Source: Bacillota bacterium (GTDB lineage: Bacteria; Bacteroidota; Bacteroidia; Bacteroidales; Bacteroidaceae). Taken from it: 64,000 nucleotides of DNA. The position numbers and the translations under genes are program-made. The DNA lies in NCBI GenBank assembly GCA_023664625.1, contig JAMPFD010000001.1:62001-126000 (forward strand). The letters run 5' to 3'. Below the pieces are notes generated by a model that saw only the letters and a list, made by a program, of their open reading frames with translations, searched no databases and was not told where the DNA came from. This document shows positions 42,093-52,188 of this stretch, piece after piece. The first letter of the stretch is position 1; each line of letters begins with the position of its first letter.

Positions 42093-44269
42093 CAATTTGC
42101 CATCTCAGACATGAATTTTATGCGCACGAGACGCAGTTCATCGTCAGTAAAATCGCCGTCAAACTCGTTAGAGGCGACACCGATGTCGTCAGTCTCGCTG
42201 TTCATGAAATAGTCATAAATGTCATCAACGTTGTCATCGTCAAGGACATCCTCTATGTAATAATCAATATTAAGCTTCACACCACTGTAGACTATCGTCT
42301 CTATTTCCGTCAGGAGATCCTCGTAATCCATGTTCAAGGCATGAGCTATGTCGTTCAGCGGCATACGCTTGTCAATGCTCTGGATAATCTTCACCTTGAG
42401 CATGGACTTCTTCGGAACGGTACGTACACGGAGTTCCTCCGGCCGTTCTATTCCGTGCTCCTCACAATACAACTTTATCAATGTGCAGAACGACTTGCCG
42501 TACTTTCTCGCCTTACCGGCACCGACGCCCTGTATCTGCTGCAGTTCCTCTATTGTCACAGGATACATCGTTGCCATCTGCTCCAGGGACATGTCAAGGA
42601 ACACCACGTACGGCGGCACCTTGTTCTTGCGTGCGACCTTCAGACGTTCATCCTTGAGCATCTTGTGAAGCATCGGGTCAAGTGCAGAAGTTCCGCCTTC
42701 ACCGCCACATTCACAATCAATCTGCCGGAAATCCGTATCCTTAACTATAGGGAAAGACACAGGATTCTTCAGGAACTCCCTGCCCAAAGCAGTGACTTTC
42801 AGCAGTCCGTAGCTTTCGACATCCTTGCGGACATATCCGGCAAGCATGGCATGACGGATGACAGGGTTCCAGAACTTATCGTCCATGTCCTCACCTGCCC
42901 CGAACTCCTCAAGCCTGTCATGGTTATGGGAGACAATATCGTCAGTTCCGCGTCCTTTTATAAAGTCTATGACATACTGCGAACGGAAGTTCTCCTTTAT
43001 GGCAAGAATGGCATTGAGAAGCACCACAAGCGCCTCCTTCCCTTCAACTTTTTCCTTCGGATTACGGCAGTTGTCACAGTTTCCGCAATTCTCCACGGCA
43101 TATTCCTCACCAAAATAATGCAAGAGAAACTTCCTGCGGCACACGGAAGACTCGGCATACGCCGACGTCTCCTGAAGCAGCTGTCTGCCGATGTCCTGTT
43201 CTGCGACAGGCTTTCCCTCCATGAACTTCTCCAGTTTCTGCAGGTCTTTGTAAGAATAGAATGCTATGCACAGCCCCTCACCTCCGTCACGGCCTGCACG
43301 TCCGGTCTCCTGATAATATCCTTCAAGTGACTTGGGTATGTCATAATGTATGACAAAACGTACGTCCGGCTTGTCAATACCCATACCGAACGCTATCGTT
43401 GCCACGATGACATCCACGTCCTCCATAAGAAAATTATCCTGTGTCTCCGAGCGTGTCTGCGTGTCAAGACCTGCATGATATGCTGCGGCGCGGATGTCAT
43501 TGGCACGGAGCACCTCCGCCAGCTCTTCCACCTTCTTGCGTGAGAGGCAGTAGATTATGCCGCTCTTGCCATGATGAGCCTTGATAAACTTTATAATCTG
43601 CTTATCAACCCCGTCAGTCTTAGGCCGCACTTCATAATAAAGATTCGGGCGGTTGAAGGAGCTTTTGAATTCCATGGCATCAGACATGCCGAGGGACTTC
43701 TTTATGTCCATTCTCACCTTGTCTGTGGCCGTGGCTGTCAGAGCAATGACAGGAGCTTTGCCGATCTCGTTTATGATAGGACGGATACGCCGGTATTCCG
43801 GACGGAAATCATGTCCCCACTCCGAGATACAGTGTGCCTCGTCCACTGCATAGAACGAGACTTTCACGCCCGGGGATTTCAGGAAATCGACATAATCGTC
43901 CTTTGTCAGCGACTCCGGTGCGACATAGAGCAGCTTTGTCCTTCCCTCACGCACATCCTTCTTCACCTGGTCTATGGCAGACTTGTTAAGCGAAGAGTTC
44001 AGATAGTGCGCCAGTCCGCTATTCTCGCTTATACCATTGATGACATCCACCTGGTTCTTCATCAGTGCGATGAGCGGAGAGATGACAATCGCCGTACCCT
44101 CCATGAGGAGCGCCGGCAACTGGTAGCAGAGGCTTTTTCCTCCGCCCGTAGGCATAAGCACGAAGACATCGTCACCTTCAAGCAAAGCCCTTATGACGTG
44201 CTCCTGATCGCCTTTGAACTTGTCAAAGCCGAAATACTGCTTAAGTTTCTCTGTCAGGTTTATGTTCAT
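42092..44269 (-). CDS. recQ: ATP-dependent DNA helicase RecQ
   Basis: 725 residues. Motif 0/I is KGDQEHVI and MPTGGGKSLCYQLPALL, motif II AVDEAHCISEWGHDFRPEYR, and motif VI HYQETGRAGRDGG-like (EGYYQETGRAGRDGG). The zinc site is CRRKFLLHYFG with CGNCDNC. A winged helix (about 420-510) and an HRDC-like region (about 535-610) follow. It unwinds DNA in recombination and fork repair. It is in the order tig-clpP-clpX-recQ found in related genomes. Confidence 0.95.
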   Translation of the reverse strand: MNINLTEKLKQYFGFDKFKGDQEHVIRALLEGDDVFVLMPTGGGKSLCYQLPALLMEGTAIVISPLIALMKNQVDVINGISENSGLAHYLNSSLNKSAIDQVKKDVREGRTKLLYVAPESLTKDDYVDFLKSPGVKVSFYAVDEAHCISEWGHDFRPEYRRIRPIINEIGKAPVIALTATATDKVRMDIKKSLGMSDAMEFKSSFNRPNLYYEVRPKTDGVDKQIIKFIKAHHGKSGIIYCLSRKKVEELAEVLRANDIRAAAYHAGLDTQTRSETQDNFLMEDVDVIVATIAFGMGIDKPDVRFVIHYDIPKSLEGYYQETGRAGRDGGEGLCIAFYSYKDLQKLEKFMEGKPVAEQDIGRQLLQETSAYAESSVCRRKFLLHYFGEEYAVENCGNCDNCRNPKEKVEGKEALVVLLNAILAIKENFRSQYVIDFIKGRGTDDIVSHNHDRLEEFGAGEDMDDKFWNPVIRHAMLAGYVRKDVESYGLLKVTALGREFLKNPVSFPIVKDTDFRQIDCECGGEGGTSALDPMLHKMLKDERLKVARKNKVPPYVVFLDMSLEQMATMYPVTIEELQQIQGVGAGKARKYGKSFCTLIKLYCEEHGIERPEELRVRTVPKKSMLKVKIIQSIDKRMPLNDIAHALNMDYEDLLTEIETIVYSGVKLNIDYYIEDVLDDDNVDDIYDYFMNSETDDIGVASNEFDGDFTDDELRLVRIKFMSEMAN

Positions 44270-44435
44270 TTATCAGAAGTTAGAAGATGGTTTTTCATAT
44301 TCAGTACGGCAATGGTACAGGCAACGCATGCACTTCCGTGCTTCACGCCGGCACTTCCCCCTAAGGGCATCGCCCCACGCTGGGGGCATTCCATTGCCGA
44401 CATCCATAGTATTCAGGTTATAAAGACCGGAAACG

Positions 44436-45695
44436 TCATGCAAGGTTTGCCTTGTCCAGCTGTGCCTGCGCATACTCTCTCGTGACGCGGAACGCCTTGT
44501 CCTCCGAAGACGGAGCATCGAACATGGCATCGTTCATCACCGCCTCTACGATAGAGCGCAGTCCGCGGGCACCGAGTTTGTACTCTACGGCCTTGTCGAC
44601 CATGTACTCCAGCGCATCCTCGTCAAACGTCAGCTCCGTGCCGTCCATCTCCATGAGTTTCTCATACTGCTTAACAATGGAGTTCTTCGGCTCCACAAGT
44701 ATGCGCTTAAGAGCCTCCCTGTCCAGCGGATGAAGGAACGTCAGCACCGGCAGACGGCCGATAATTTCCGGGATAAGTCCGAAAGATTTCAGATCCTGCG
44801 GCAGGATATACTTCATGATATCCTTCTTGTCTATGCCCTTCCTTTCATTGATGCTGTTGTAGCCCACGACATGAGTGTTCAGCCGCTGCGCTATTTTTCT
44901 TTCTATTCCGTCAAACGCTCCGCCGCAGATAAAGAGGATGTTGCGGGTATCGACATGGATATAATCCTGGTCAGGATGCTTGCGCCCTCCCTTTGGCGGT
45001 ACGTTCACCATCGTACCTTCAAGGAGTTTCAGGAGTCCCTGCTGCACTCCTTCGCCGCTTACGTCGCGCGTGATGCTCGGATTGTCGCCCTTTCGTGCGA
45101 TTTTGTCTATCTCGTCAATGAAGACAATGCCGCGCTGCGCCGCCTCAAGGTTGTAGTCCGCCACCTGAAGGAGGCGTGAAAGAATACTCTCAACGTCCTC
45201 ACCGACATATCCTGCCTCGGTGAACACCGTGGCATCGACAATAGTAAACGGGACATTGAGCAGCTTCGCTATCGAGCGTGCGAGAAGAGTCTTGCCCGTG
45301 CCGGTGGAACCCACCATGACGACATTGGACTTCTCTATTTCCACGCCGTCGTCAGTAACGGGCTGTCCGAGACGCTTGTAGTGGTTATACACCGCCACTG
45401 CAAGGAAACGTTTTGCCTCCTCCTGTCCGATGACATACTTGTCAAGGTGCGCCTTTATCTCATGCGGCGTAGGCACCGCCTTCATGTCAAAAGCCTCTTC
45501 AGCTTTCTTTCCGACAGAGCGGTTCGCCTTGGCGGCAAGGGCATCGGAAGTGTTGCCGAGTGCATTCTCGACTATCTCGTATGCACTGATGACACAATCG
45601 CCGCAGACATGTCCGTCCATACCTGTCAGCATCAGGTCAACCTGAGTCTCGTCTCTGCCGCAGAGGCAGCAGTGTTTTAAATCTTTCTTTGTCAT
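44436..45695 (-). CDS. clpX: ClpX unfoldase
   Basis: 419 residues. An N-terminal zinc-binding domain ([14 protein letters not shown]) is followed by AAA+ with Walker [18 protein letters not shown], Walker [15 protein letters not shown] and sensor 2 [13 protein letters not shown]. The pore loop GYVGEDVES and the IGF-like loop that docks ClpP are in the expected region. It feeds substrates to the ClpP encoded just upstream, 97 bp away. Confidence 0.96.
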   Translation of the reverse strand: MTKKDLKHCCLCGRDETQVDLMLTGMDGHVCGDCVISAYEIVENALGNTSDALAAKANRSVGKKAEEAFDMKAVPTPHEIKAHLDKYVIGQEEAKRFLAVAVYNHYKRLGQPVTDDGVEIEKSNVVMVGSTGTGKTLLARSIAKLLNVPFTIVDATVFTEAGYVGEDVESILSRLLQVADYNLEAAQRGIVFIDEIDKIARKGDNPSITRDVSGEGVQQGLLKLLEGTMVNVPPKGGRKHPDQDYIHVDTRNILFICGGAFDGIERKIAQRLNTHVVGYNSINERKGIDKKDIMKYILPQDLKSFGLIPEIIGRLPVLTFLHPLDREALKRILVEPKNSIVKQYEKLMEMDGTELTFDEDALEYMVDKAVEYKLGARGLRSIVEAVMNDAMFDAPSSEDKAFRVTREYAQAQLDKANLA

Positions 45696-45792
45696 ATATC
45701 GTCAGAAAACGACGGAAGTGACGGCACGCAGCCGTGCCGCACCTGTCTTTTTACCTTAAAGTTTCTCCGAAAAAAAATGTTCCCGCCATGAA

Positions 45793-46482
45793 TCACTTGC
45801 GAGTATGCACGTTGTCTATCATGCCGTACTCCTTAGCCTCTTCCGCCGTCATCCAGTAATTGCGGTCTGAATCCGCCCAGACTTTCTCATAATCGGTATG
45901 GGAATGGTTGGCAATGATGGTGTACAGTTCTTTCTTGAACTTCATAATCTCGCGTGCCTCTATCTCTATGTCGGAAGCCTGTCCCTGCACGCCTCCGAGA
46001 GGCTGGTGTATCATCACGCGGCTGTGCGGCAGCGCGCTGCGCTTGCCTTCCTTGCCCGCAACGAGAAGAACGGCGGCCATGGAAGCAGCCATGCCTGTGC
46101 ATATTGTGGCTACATCGCTGGAGATAAGCTGCATGGTGTCGTATATTCCGAGACCCGCCGTGACACTTCCGCCGGGCGAGTTGATATATATCGAGATGTC
46201 CTTCTCGGGATCGCAGCTGTCAAGATAGAGGAGCTGCGCCTGCAAAGTGTTCGCCGTATAGTCGTCAACCTGTGTGCCGAGGAATATTACACGGTCCATC
46301 ATAAGTCGCGAGAAGACATCCATCTGGGTCACGTTCAACTGACGTTCCTCAAGAATGTAAGGGTTCATGTACTGGCTGTGCACATTCATTGCCGCCTTGC
46401 TCTGGAAGCGCATGACATCATCAAGAAGCTGGCCGTCCATGCCAAGGTGTCTGGTTGCATATTTTCTGAAATCGCTGTTCAT
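45793..46482 (-). CDS. clpP: ATP-dependent Clp protease proteolytic subunit
   Basis: 229 residues. The catalytic Ser lies in ICTGMAASMAAVLLVAG, His in SRVMIHQPLGGVQGQ and Asp in KVWADSDRNYWMTAEEAKEY. The start at 46482 (MNSDFRKYATRHLG) fits the family; the longer frame is spurious. It forms the housekeeping ClpXP protease, distinct from the ClpP-like protein at 0.5-1.0 kb. Confidence 0.95.
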   Translation of the reverse strand: MNSDFRKYATRHLGMDGQLLDDVMRFQSKAAMNVHSQYMNPYILEERQLNVTQMDVFSRLMMDRVIFLGTQVDDYTANTLQAQLLYLDSCDPEKDISIYINSPGGSVTAGLGIYDTMQLISSDVATICTGMAASMAAVLLVAGKEGKRSALPHSRVMIHQPLGGVQGQASDIEIEAREIMKFKKELYTIIANHSHTDYEKVWADSDRNYWMTAEEAKEYGMIDNVHTRK

Positions 46483-46532
46483 ATATAATATAATAAGGTG
46501 GCGACAATGATTGTCACCTTTCGTTTGCAATA

Positions 46533-46540
46533 CAAAATTA
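46533..46540 (-). promoter_or_regulatory. Promoter -7 box of clpP
   Basis: TAATTTTG on the minus strand, 51 bp before the start. Confidence 0.55.
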
Positions 46541-46816
46541 CAAAAAAAAACTGACATCATATTTCTTGTGACAAAATATTTTTGCTAAAAAAGATTAATT
46601 GAGTGCTCTTCACATCATCTGCCTCACGCAAACCGGCGGCATGTCCTCCGACGAAGGATTCACGGCACGGCAGACCAACACCGGAAGCGGACTCATACAG
46701 CACAAGGAACGGCAAGCACACAAAGCAGGAGAGCAATCACAAAACAGCATGGAGTTCCACCCTTGCCACGCGCTGGCTATCAGTTGTTTACAGAAACCAA
46801 AAAGAATCATTTCGCA

Positions 46817-46904
46817 AAGCATGACCTTTTACGCCGTAAAGTGTCACCTTTCACAGTATAAAAGGTGACCTTTTGCATGACGAAAGGCCACCTTTTGACT
46901 TCGT
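46817..46904. repeat. 22-bp tandem repeat array, locus 3
   Basis: Four units start at 46817, 46839, 46861 and 46883. ACCTTT recurs at 46824, 46846, 46868 and 46890, exactly 22 bp apart. It lies between clpP and tig; I see no gene in the rest of the gap 46561-47112. Confidence 0.87.
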
Positions 46905-47014
46905 GACCGCCGGCACCACCGTTTCCAACCGTATTTTCACAGCCGGCAGCGCATCGTTGTCATCACAAAGAAACACGACACGAAACCACACCCGTCAGCA
47001 CCGGCACATAAAAA

Positions 47015-47058
47015 GAAATGTGGAAAACCGCAGCAAAAGTCCCGGTTTTCCACATTTT
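47015..47058. terminator. Terminator after tig
   Basis: AAATGTGGAAAACCG pairs with CGGTTTTCCACATTT, 55 bp after the tig stop. Confidence 0.82.
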
Positions 47059-47112
47059 ATAAACAACGCAGAAGCGACGCAGCAGGCATCACTCTCTGCT
47101 GTATCCATCCGA

Positions 47113-48465
47113 TTAAGCCTCGGCGAGCTTGTTGAACTCGTCCAGAGTAACCTCTTTTTCATCAAGCTTGACAACACTCTTTATGGCTGCAACGAGCTTG
47201 ATGTCAAGAGCGCGCTCTACGAGAGAGTCGATGTTCTCGCGCTTCTTCATCATCTCCTGAACATAGTTGTCAAGATACTCTTCAGGAACGTTTGTCATGC
47301 CGTACTGTGCGAACTGCATCTTTGCCATTTCCTTTGCGGCATTCTTGACATCCTCGTCCTCAATCTTTATTTCCTGAGCCTGGGCGAGCTTGTTCTTAAG
47401 CAGGTGCCATGTAAGCTCCTTGATGCTTGCCTCATAGTTCTTGTCAACATACTCCTGACCCTTGTCCTGGTTGTTTGCAAGCATGATTCTCTTCATCAGT
47501 GCATCGTCATACTTGACGTCACCGGCCTTCTTGACAGCTGCCTCGCGCATGTCGGCAAGGAATTTGAAGTCAGAGTTCTGTTCAAGACTTCCTTTCAGAT
47601 CCTCAGCGATACGTGCACGGAAAGCCGCCTCGTCCTTAATCTCCGCACCCGGGAAAGCCTGTTCGAAGAGCTCCTCGTCGACGGCGTGAGGCTGGTAACG
47701 GCTGATTTCTGTCACCTGGTAGCTGAAGTCTCCCTCATACATCACAGCCTGCTCCTTGCTGACTTTCAGAAGGGCTGCAAGCTCTGCATCATTCTCATAG
47801 GCCTTGCGAGGGTTGAACGTGATGACATCACCGAGCTTGATGTTCTCGAACTTCTTCTGTTCTTCAGCGTTCTTTATATACTTAGGCATGATGATGGACT
47901 CAGGAAGATTAATGCCCTCCTCCATTGTATTTCCTTCCGCATCGAGCTGACGGAGATCACCCTTCAGCATGTCATTGTCCTGATATTCCTCAACCTTCTC
48001 ATAAGAGCCCGTGCGGCTTGCATACATCTGAACCTGCTGGTCAACGAGCTCGTCAGTAACCTTTATGGTGTAGTAAGGAAGCTTTGTGCGTCCGTCGAAT
48101 GTAACGTTGAGCTCCGGAGCGAGGGCGATGTCAAACGCAAATGTGTAAGGAGCCGGTTTCTCGAGGTCAATCTGCTCCTGTGACTCTGACGGCATAGGCT
48201 CGCCGAGCATGTCGATCTTCTCTGTCTGGATATACTCATAGAGTTTCTGTCCCACGAGTTTGTTCAGAGTGTCAACGAGCACTGAAGGACCAATCTGACG
48301 CTCCACCATAGCCTTCGGAGCCTTGCCCGGACGGAAGCCCGGAACGTTGGCACGCCTGCACTGCTCCTTGATTGTCTTGTCGTAATCGCTCTTGTAATCC
48401 GCCTCCTCTACAACGAGGGTCAGCTTTCCGCTGATTTTTGCAGAATTGTCAAATGTGATATTCAT
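47113..48465 (-). CDS. tig: Trigger factor
   Basis: 450 residues. The ribosome-binding domain holds the signature region NVPGFRPGKAPKAMVERQIG. The central domain is FKBP-like but short, and the C-terminal chaperone arms (about 250-430) are helical. The protein folds nascent chains at the ribosome exit. The Bacteroidetes form lacks the typical PPIase residues. It heads the tig-clpP-clpX order; TAATTTTG at 48570-48577 is a likely promoter box. Confidence 0.94.
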   Translation of the reverse strand: MNITFDNSAKISGKLTLVVEEADYKSDYDKTIKEQCRRANVPGFRPGKAPKAMVERQIGPSVLVDTLNKLVGQKLYEYIQTEKIDMLGEPMPSESQEQIDLEKPAPYTFAFDIALAPELNVTFDGRTKLPYYTIKVTDELVDQQVQMYASRTGSYEKVEEYQDNDMLKGDLRQLDAEGNTMEEGINLPESIIMPKYIKNAEEQKKFENIKLGDVITFNPRKAYENDAELAALLKVSKEQAVMYEGDFSYQVTEISRYQPHAVDEELFEQAFPGAEIKDEAAFRARIAEDLKGSLEQNSDFKFLADMREAAVKKAGDVKYDDALMKRIMLANNQDKGQEYVDKNYEASIKELTWHLLKNKLAQAQEIKIEDEDVKNAAKEMAKMQFAQYGMTNVPEEYLDNYVQEMMKKRENIDSLVERALDIKLVAAIKSVVKLDEKEVTLDEFNKLAEA

Positions 48466-48569
48466 CTTTGTTTTGAGTATTTAATTATTTATGTTGTTAC
48501 AATCCACGTACCACACCCATATGCCTTCGGAACTGGTTCCCAAGGTAAGATAACGGCACATCTGAAATG

Positions 48570-48577
48570 CAAAATTA
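48570..48577 (-). promoter_or_regulatory. Promoter -7 box of tig
   Basis: TAATTTTG on the minus strand, about 105 bp before the start. Confidence 0.5.
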
Positions 48578-48684
48578 CAAAGAAATACCGAATTCTATGT
48601 TATTAACAATGTGTAATTCAGTATTTTTAACTAATCAAATCATAATTCTTGGCCGCCCTTTCTACGTTCTTCGTTTTATTTTCG

Positions 48685-48692
48685 TAACTTTG
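48685..48692 (+). promoter_or_regulatory. Promoter -7 box touching the mlaE start
   Basis: TAACTTTG ends 4 bp before the ATG at 48697, so the transcript would start at or very near the start codon (leaderless or nearly so). Confidence 0.6.
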
Positions 48693-48696
48693 CACC

Positions 48697-49443
48697 ATGT
48701 TAGTCTTTAATTTTCTCAATGTCTTCGGACGCTACTGTATACTTATGGGCAGGACTTTCTCCCGCCCTGAGCGTATGCGCATGTACTGGAAGCAGTATGT
48801 CAAGGAAATGTCCGCACTCGGCGTCAACAGTATCGGCATCGTGCTTCTCATATCATTCTTCATCGGTGCGGTGATCTGCATCCAGATGAAACTCAACATC
48901 CAGTCTCCGTGGATGCCGAGATGGGTCAGCGGATACACAACGCGGGAAATCATGCTCCTTGAGTTCTCAAGTTCCATCATGTGTCTCATCCTCGCCGGAA
49001 AAGTCGGCTCCAACATCGCCTCCGAACTCGGCACGATGCGTGTGACACAACAGATTGACGCGCTTGACATCATGGGCATAAACTCCGCCGCATACCTCAT
49101 ACTGCCGAAAATCCTCGGGCTGCTGACTCTTATGCCGGTTCTTGTAATCTTTGCCAACGGCATGGGATTCGTGGGTGCATACGCCACGGCATACATAGGA
49201 CATATCCTTCCGCCAGACGACCTCACTCTCGGACTGCAGCATTCGTTCAACCAGTGGTTTGTATGGATGTCGATAATCAAGAGTGAATTCTTCGCTTTCA
49301 TAATCGCCAGCGTATCCTCTTACTGCGGATACAGCGTGGAAGGAGGCTCGGTGGAAGTCGGCGACGCCTCCACATCGGCCGTGGTGAGCAGCTCGGTGCT
49401 CATACTTTTCTCTGACGTTTTCCTAACAAACCTCCTCAGCTAA
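48697..49443 (+). CDS. mlaE: MlaE-type lipid transport permease
   Basis: 248 residues, five hydrophobic helices. The family motifs are LISFFIGAVICIQMKLNIQS, SSSIMCLILAGKVGSNIASE and ELGTMRVTQQIDALDIMGIN. It works with the ATPase encoded 1 bp downstream in retrograde phospholipid transport between the membranes. The Bacteroidetes homologs start at this Met. Confidence 0.93.
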   Translation: MLVFNFLNVFGRYCILMGRTFSRPERMRMYWKQYVKEMSALGVNSIGIVLLISFFIGAVICIQMKLNIQSPWMPRWVSGYTTREIMLLEFSSSIMCLILAGKVGSNIASELGTMRVTQQIDALDIMGINSAAYLILPKILGLLTLMPVLVIFANGMGFVGAYATAYIGHILPPDDLTLGLQHSFNQWFVWMSIIKSEFFAFIIASVSSYCGYSVEGGSVEVGDASTSAVVSSSVLILFSDVFLTNLLS

Positions 49444-49444
49444 G

Positions 49445-50212
49445 ATGATTGAAGTAAAGAATCTGCACAAATCCTTTGGCGACAGGGAAGTGCTCAAAGG
49501 AATAGACGCCACCTTCGACAACGGCAAGACAAACCTGATCATCGGTCAGTCGGGGTCAGGAAAGACCGTGCTGATAAAGAACCTCGTAGGACTCTTTGAG
49601 CCTACCGAGGGCGAGGTGCTTTACGACGGGCGCAATTTCGTCACGATGTCAAAGGACGAAAGAATAGGAATGCGCCGCGAAATGGGAATGATATTCCAGT
49701 CGGCAGCACTCTTCGACTCGCTTTCCGTCCTTGAGAACGTCATGTTCCCTCTCGACATGTTCTCAACAATGACATACCGTGACCGCATAAAGAGGGCTCA
49801 GGCATGCCTTGACCGTGTCGGTCTGATCAATGCACAGGAAAAATTCCCGGGCGAAATATCAGGAGGAATGCAGAAGCGTGTAGCCATTGCGCGTGCCATT
49901 GTGCTCAACCCGAAGTATCTTTTCTGCGACGAGCCGAACTCGGGACTGGATCCGAAGACCTCACTTGTCATAGATGAGCTCCTGCATGGCATCACGGAGG
50001 AGTTTAACATGACGACAATCATCAACACCCACGACATGAATTCCGTCATGGGCATCGGCGACAACATTCTTTTTATATACAATGGTGAAAAAGAATGGGT
50101 CGGAAACAAGGATATGGTCATGGACTCCACAAACGAGAAACTCAATGACCTCGTATTCGCATCCGACCTGTTCAAGAAAGTAAAGGCTGCCAATATGAAA
50201 CCAAAGAACTGA
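49445..50212 (+). CDS. mlaF: MlaF-type ABC ATPase
   Basis: 255 residues. Walker A is IIGQSGSGKTVLIKNLVGLF, signature EISGGMQKRVAIARAIV and Walker B KYLFCDEPNSGLDPKTS. MQKRVAIARA and GLDP are typical of MlaF. It is coupled to mlaE; the substrate-binding MCE protein (MlaD) is not in the window after it. A strong terminator follows. Confidence 0.92.
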   Translation: MIEVKNLHKSFGDREVLKGIDATFDNGKTNLIIGQSGSGKTVLIKNLVGLFEPTEGEVLYDGRNFVTMSKDERIGMRREMGMIFQSAALFDSLSVLENVMFPLDMFSTMTYRDRIKRAQACLDRVGLINAQEKFPGEISGGMQKRVAIARAIVLNPKYLFCDEPNSGLDPKTSLVIDELLHGITEEFNMTTIINTHDMNSVMGIGDNILFIYNGEKEWVGNKDMVMDSTNEKLNDLVFASDLFKKVKAANMKPKN

Positions 50213-50268
50213 CCGTTGGTCCCGCAAAGAAAGCCAAGCTGTGCAGCACACGCTTCAGTAAAAGCATC

Positions 50269-50322
50269 ATGGCAACGGCCGCCATAGTCCTATGTGATAA
50301 GGATTATGGCGGCCGTTGCCAT
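50269..50322 (+). terminator. Strong terminator after mlaF
   Basis: ATGGCAACGGCCGCCATA and TATGGCGGCCGTTGCCAT form a nearly perfect 22-bp stem followed by TTTTATTT. Confidence 0.92.
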
Positions 50323-50430
50323 TTTATTTGCCTGCAATCCACTTTTGTTCCCTTTATATGAAAATATGTTCCATATTTCCAAGCAACTTTTAAAAACTCT
50401 GAAATCATTGACTGTCAGATAGAAAAAAGC

Positions 50431-50460
50431 TTGCCATTTAAACAATTTTGAATATCTTTG
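50431..50460 (+). promoter_or_regulatory. Promoter of the efflux operon
   Basis: TTG (50431-50433), 19 bp, then TATCTTTG (50453-50460). The leader to the first start codon is about 170 nt. Confidence 0.75.
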
Positions 50461-50637
50461 CACAAGTATTCTTAATACATCTCACAAGTCAGGAACATAC
50501 CAAAAACATATTTTCCATTGCCTTGACAAAGGCTTGCGACCCACATGAAATTCAGCAAAAAGAAGCATATTCCCGTATAATAGGAATCATAGAGGAACAT
50601 ATATTAAAGGCACTTCAAACATAAACAAGGAAAGCCT

Positions 50638-52122
50638 ATGCAAGAAATGAAGCAAACACTCTTATACATTGCCGTGATGCTTGCCGCACTGCCGGCGGCT
50701 TCGCAGACGCTGACACTGGACAGCTGCAGGACATTGGCTCTGAACAACAACCGTCAGCTGGCAATAGGGCGGGTAAAGAAGGACATCGCCATGAACATGC
50801 GCAAGTCTGCACGTACGAAGTATCTGCCACGCGTCACCGCACTGGGCGGCTATGAACTGATGAGCAAGGAAATCAGCCTGCTGAACGATGCACAGAAGAC
50901 TATGTTCAACAGCCTTGGCACCAGCATCTCGTCCGGTGCCGGTTCTTTCGCCCAAAATATACTGGCTCCGTATATCGCCGACGGCACAATCTCTCCTGCG
51001 GCAGCACAGAAACTGCTGCAAGGATTACAGTCCATGGGCATAGAGCAAAAGGGCAACAGCATCGGTACTGCCATAACCGAGGCATTCCGTACTGACACGA
51101 GGCAGATGTTTGCCGGGTCCGTGATGCTTACGCAACCTATATATATCGGCGGTGCAATAACGGCTCTCAACAGAATGGCTGACATTCAGGAGAGACTTGC
51201 CGACAACGGACTGCGCCAGCAGACACACGAGACGGTCTACGAAATAGACCATATCTACTGGCTGGCCGTCTCCCTGCGTCACAAGCAGGAACTGGCAAAG
51301 CAATTCAACAGACTTGTCGTACAGTTGCATGACGATGTACAGAAAATGGTCCGTGAAGGAGTGGCCACCAAAGCTGACGAACTGAAAGTCGCAGTAAAGG
51401 TTAATGAGAGCGAGATGGCACTGACACAGGCGGAGAACGGAGTGGCACTGGCAAAGATGCTCCTGTGCCAGCAGTGCGGTCTGCCTGTCGAATCAGACAT
51501 CACCCTTGCAGACGAAGACAGCGAGAACATTGCTGTCGTCGGGGAAACTTCCGTAGACACACAGACTGCAATTGAAAACCGGACAGAGGCAAAGATACTC
51601 GAGAATGCCATAGACATGTCAAAACAGGCTACGAACCTCGTCCGTGCGGCTTTCCTTCCGCAAGTGGCTCTGACCGGAGGATACATGATTTCCAACCCTA
51701 ATGTCTACAACGGATTCGAGAAAAGATTCTCAGGAGTGTGGAATGTGGGAGTCATTTTCCGAGTACCGGTATGGAACTGGTTTGAGGGAACTTATAAAAT
51801 CCGTGCCTCCAAGGCAGCGACGACAATCGCAGAATACGAGCTTGCCGAGGCAAAGGAGAAGATTGCCTTACAGATAAACCAACAGAAATTCAGAGTGAGC
51901 GAAGCGAACAAGAGACTTGCCATTGCTGAGAAAAACATCAAGAGTGCGGAGGAAAACCTGCGGTGTGCCACCCTCGGCTTCAAGGAAGGTGTGATAAGCT
52001 CCACGGATGTCATAGGGGCACAGACGGCATGGTACCGGGCAAAGAGCCAGAAAATTGACGCAGAGATTGATGTGCGGATGAGCCAGCTCTCCCTGCAAAA
52101 GGCACAGGGAATTATGGAATAA
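50638..52122 (+). CDS. TolC-like outer-membrane efflux protein
   Basis: 494 residues. The signal peptide is MKQTLLYIAVMLAALPAASQ (start at M1 or M4). Two OEP repeats are made of long helices, e.g. LNNNRQLAIGRVKKDIAMNM and LAEAKEKIALQINQQKFRVS; the second ends near LGFKEGVISSTDVIGAQTAW. It forms the outer-membrane channel of the pump encoded downstream. Confidence 0.92.
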   Translation: MQEMKQTLLYIAVMLAALPAASQTLTLDSCRTLALNNNRQLAIGRVKKDIAMNMRKSARTKYLPRVTALGGYELMSKEISLLNDAQKTMFNSLGTSISSGAGSFAQNILAPYIADGTISPAAAQKLLQGLQSMGIEQKGNSIGTAITEAFRTDTRQMFAGSVMLTQPIYIGGAITALNRMADIQERLADNGLRQQTHETVYEIDHIYWLAVSLRHKQELAKQFNRLVVQLHDDVQKMVREGVATKADELKVAVKVNESEMALTQAENGVALAKMLLCQQCGLPVESDITLADEDSENIAVVGETSVDTQTAIENRTEAKILENAIDMSKQATNLVRAAFLPQVALTGGYMISNPNVYNGFEKRFSGVWNVGVIFRVPVWNWFEGTYKIRASKAATTIAEYELAEAKEKIALQINQQKFRVSEANKRLAIAEKNIKSAEENLRCATLGFKEGVISSTDVIGAQTAWYRAKSQKIDAEIDVRMSQLSLQKAQGIME

Positions 52123-52188
52123 TCCAATTGCCATACCTATGGCATGGTTTTCAGAAGAAAAACAAACAGAAAATAAAAACAAACAGAT

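Noticed and set aside
43571..44485. 304-residue open frame opposite recQ
   Set aside because: Shadow frame; recQ on the minus strand has all helicase motifs.
45898..46488. 196-residue open frame opposite clpP
   Set aside because: Shadow of clpP on the other strand.
46873..48183. 436-residue open frame opposite tig
   Set aside because: Long only because of the codon use of tig; Leu- and Val-rich without any family signature.
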